A stretch of 16,870 nt of DNA from the NCBI GenBank assembly GCA_008933045.1, contig WBXJ01000034.1, forward strand, positions 1 through 16,870. The letters are read 5' to 3'. A program made the translations under genes and the position numbers. Positions 16,488-16,870 of this stretch are shown piece by piece. The stretch's first letter is position 1. Every line of letters starts with the position of its first letter. The notes under the pieces are model-generated. The model saw only the letters and a program-made list of their open reading frames with translations, made no database searches and was not told where the DNA came from. Source of the DNA: Verrucomicrobiota bacterium. Its GTDB lineage: Bacteria > Verrucomicrobiota > Verrucomicrobiia > Limisphaerales > SXQI01.

Positions 16488-16870
16488 ATGAAAGTTAACT
16501 ATTTGTTGATTTTTGTAGCCGCGCTAGTGGGAGCAATCACTCCGCAACCGTTGCTGGCGGGAGAATCTGCGGTCGTGAATGCTGACCGAGTGAATGTCCG
16601 CAATTCGCCCTCTGTGAACTCCGAAGTTTTTGCTCAACTCGCAAAAGGCGAAACTGTTTCTGTTCTTGAAACGATCGCTCCCCAAAAAACGGAACTTGGA
16701 GCACCAGCGCAATGGTCGCGAATCTCCCTTCCTGCAACGGTGCCTGTCTATGTGAATGCTTCCTTTGTCAGCAAGGGAATCGTCACTGCTAATCAGTTGA
16801 ATTTGCGGTCTGGGCCTGGGGAACAGTTTTCAGTGCTTGCGAAACTAGCTCGAGGAACCAAGGTGATTAG
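16488..16870 (+). CDS. Secreted tandem bacterial SH3 (SH3b) protein, 3'-truncated by the window edge
   Basis: The frame opens with ATG at 16488 and stays open to the last base (127 codons seen). Residues 1-24 are a signal peptide (hydrophobic 5-16, cleavage near LLA|GES). Two SH3b-type domains follow: residues about 27-92 with the typical DRVNVRNSPSVNSEVFAQLAKGETV pattern, and 97 onward with ANQLNLRSGPGEQFSVLAKLARGTKV. SH3b domains commonly bind peptidoglycan or other wall components. The gene starts 8 bp after the beta-helix gene, so the two are probably co-transcribed. No Shine-Dalgarno is visible. The remaining domains lie beyond the window. Confidence 0.85.
   Translation, partial: MKVNYLLIFVAALVGAITPQPLLAGESAVVNADRVNVRNSPSVNSEVFAQLAKGETVSVLETIAPQKTELGAPAQWSRISLPATVPVYVNASFVSKGIVTANQLNLRSGPGEQFSVLAKLARGTKVI

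Overview
The window looks like chromosomal DNA of a Verrucomicrobiota bacterium, probably of the Pedosphaera/Limisphaera kind. Supporting signs are a pseudopilin with an A|FTLIELLVVIA processing site and a C-terminal H-X9-DG motif, a PEP-CTERM surface protein, a very large exported protein with an anchor-Q-like beta-helix, MBG repeats and a C-terminal 'FIQYSPDL...RRFYRI' domain, and several non-ATG or Shine-Dalgarno-poor starts. The lineage is inferred from protein style only. No rRNA, tRNA, CRISPR array, insertion sequence or phage gene was seen.

Layout. Bases 1-1086 are the 3' part of glmM (cell-wall UDP-GlcNAc synthesis). It runs tail-to-tail into a minus-strand group: a type IV pilus/type II secretion ATPase (3156-4373), a 487-bp gene-free stretch rich in small hairpins (2669-3155), a PEP-CTERM exported protein (1853-2668) and an H-X9-DG pseudopilin (1083-1856) whose start overlaps the PEP-CTERM stop. 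A divergent intergenic region with a promoter-like sequence and a strong inverted repeat then precedes a 1148-residue protein (4575-8021) that I assign, by length and recalled family motifs, to the pyrophosphate-type PEP carboxykinase family. It is followed by aroB (8081-9184), a terminator-like hairpin and a TrpG/PabA glutamine amidotransferase (9271-9840).

Next comes a minus-strand XRE-type HTH domain fused to a metallo-beta-lactamase-fold hydrolase (9862-10683). A plus-strand series of exported or cell-envelope genes follows: a TPR protein (10797-11795), a secreted protein of unknown function (11858-12682), the roughly 1180-residue beta-helix/MBG repeat protein (12931-16479), and 8 bp later a secreted tandem SH3b protein cut by the window end (16488 onward).

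How the genes fit together. The central block has a possible metabolic logic: a PEP-forming or PEP-consuming enzyme sits directly upstream of a shikimate-pathway gene and a chorismate-using amidotransferase. The flanks are cell-envelope and surface functions. The most interesting items are the PPi-PEPCK candidate with its leader hairpin, the HTH-MBL fusion, the PEP-CTERM/pseudopilin coupled pair, the hairpin-rich intergenic stretch, and the terminator placed immediately before trpG.
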